DNA of 64,000 nucleotides from Deltaproteobacteria bacterium (GTDB lineage Bacteria > Myxococcota_C > UBA6777), in NCBI GenBank assembly GCA_006226375.1, contig SBHC01000059.1, positions 1 through 64,000 on the forward strand, given 5' to 3'. The notes beneath the pieces are model-generated. The model was not told the DNA's origin, did no database searches, and saw only the letters and a program-made list of their open reading frames with translations. Shown here in pieces: positions 63,930 to 64,000 of the stretch. The translations under genes were made by a program, and so were the position numbers. Each line of letters opens with the position of its first letter. The first letter of the stretch is position 1.

Positions 63930-64000
63930 CTACTCGTTTGCGAGAGCGTCTGCCACGATTTGAGTCATGTGTGTTTCGGGGCCGTGGGCTTCCACTGGAA
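63930..64000 (-). CDS. aclB: ATP-citrate lyase, small (ATP-grasp) subunit, 3' end only
   Basis: The frame runs off the right edge. Its last residues read PVEAHGPETHMTQIVADALANE before a TAG (63930-63932). The GPETHMT motif is the expected C-terminal part of the ATP-grasp subunit. Assignment rests on this short piece and on its position just upstream of aclA on the same strand. Confidence 0.8.
   Translation of the reverse strand, partial: PVEAHGPETHMTQIVADALANE

Noticed and set aside
61897-63963. Long open frame on the plus strand opposite aclA
   Set aside because: It mirrors a gene with clear ATP-citrate lyase motifs; its own translation is Val/Gly/His-rich without any domain, a codon-bias shadow.

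Overview
The window reads as a contiguous piece of a moderately GC-rich Gram-negative chromosome, most likely a Myxococcota-type (former Deltaproteobacteria) lineage. This is inferred from gene content, not from a marker gene: a cytoplasmic Ser/Thr kinase, several FHA/GAF/GGDEF/PP2C signalling proteins, lamin-tail and Peptidase_S74 surface lipoproteins, a TIGR04222 Gly/Cys-rich membrane protein, a TPR protein with a DUF4388-like C-terminus, and an SppA fused to an outer-membrane-barrel-like domain. I found no tRNA, rRNA, insertion sequence, intact prophage or CRISPR array.

Layout. 1-7.1 kb: end of a vWA-type protein, the Ser/Thr kinase, three envelope proteins, then a structured RNA candidate (copy A) and a GC-rich gene-poor island. 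7.1-13.9 kb: S74 lipoprotein, DUF4350 and VanZ-like proteins, an NTase-fold protein, a TIGR04222 protein, moaC and a zinc-type dehydrogenase. 14-16.7 kb: a DUF1521 (NopE-type) protein and a SycD-like TPR protein, suggestive of specialised secretion. 16.7-22.8 kb: a NYN nuclease-like protein, a double lamin-tail lipoprotein and an FHA-GAF-PP2C phosphatase. 22.9-27.4 kb: the conserved rpmH-rnpA-yidD-yidC-jag cluster on the minus strand, with an unusual Jag. 27.5-29.6 kb: an ECF sigma, anti-sigma-like and basic periplasmic protein module. 29.6-36.3 kb: corrinoid adenosyltransferase, coiled-coil protein, SppA, a possible Rel/Spo-like protein. 36.6-44.8 kb: FHA-GGDEF protein, tail-anchored protein, MgtE, an Hsp70 paralogue and a 1016-residue STR-motif protein. 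44.85-45.6 kb: copy B of the structured RNA and a second GC-rich gene-poor island. 45.6-50.3 kb: lipoprotein, FtsB-like protein, GAF-GAF-GGDEF protein, HicAB pair. 50.3-55.2 kb: a MacAB-TolC-like tripartite export operon. 55.4-58 kb: a second ECF module followed by an ADP-ribosylglycohydrolase. 58-60 kb: an Rpn-type nuclease, a thioesterase and an FKBP isomerase. 60-64 kb: isocitrate dehydrogenase and ATP-citrate lyase genes (icd, aclA, end of aclB).

The most novel signal is the pair of intergenic elements at 6552-6701 and 44850-45042. They share a CTCTTTG box, an identical 13-base block, and three consecutive hairpins whose stems change by compensatory substitutions while the UUCG, GCAA and UUUGGGAUACGA loops stay the same. 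That is the behaviour of a conserved non-coding RNA. Both copies lie on the plus strand, neither precedes a plus-strand gene, and both are followed by a GC-rich stretch of broken reading frames.

Functionally the window combines envelope biogenesis (YidC, SppA, FKBP, MacAB-TolC-like pump), two sigma/anti-sigma stress modules, many signalling proteins, and the citrate-cleavage branch that makes acetyl-CoA or supports a reductive TCA cycle.
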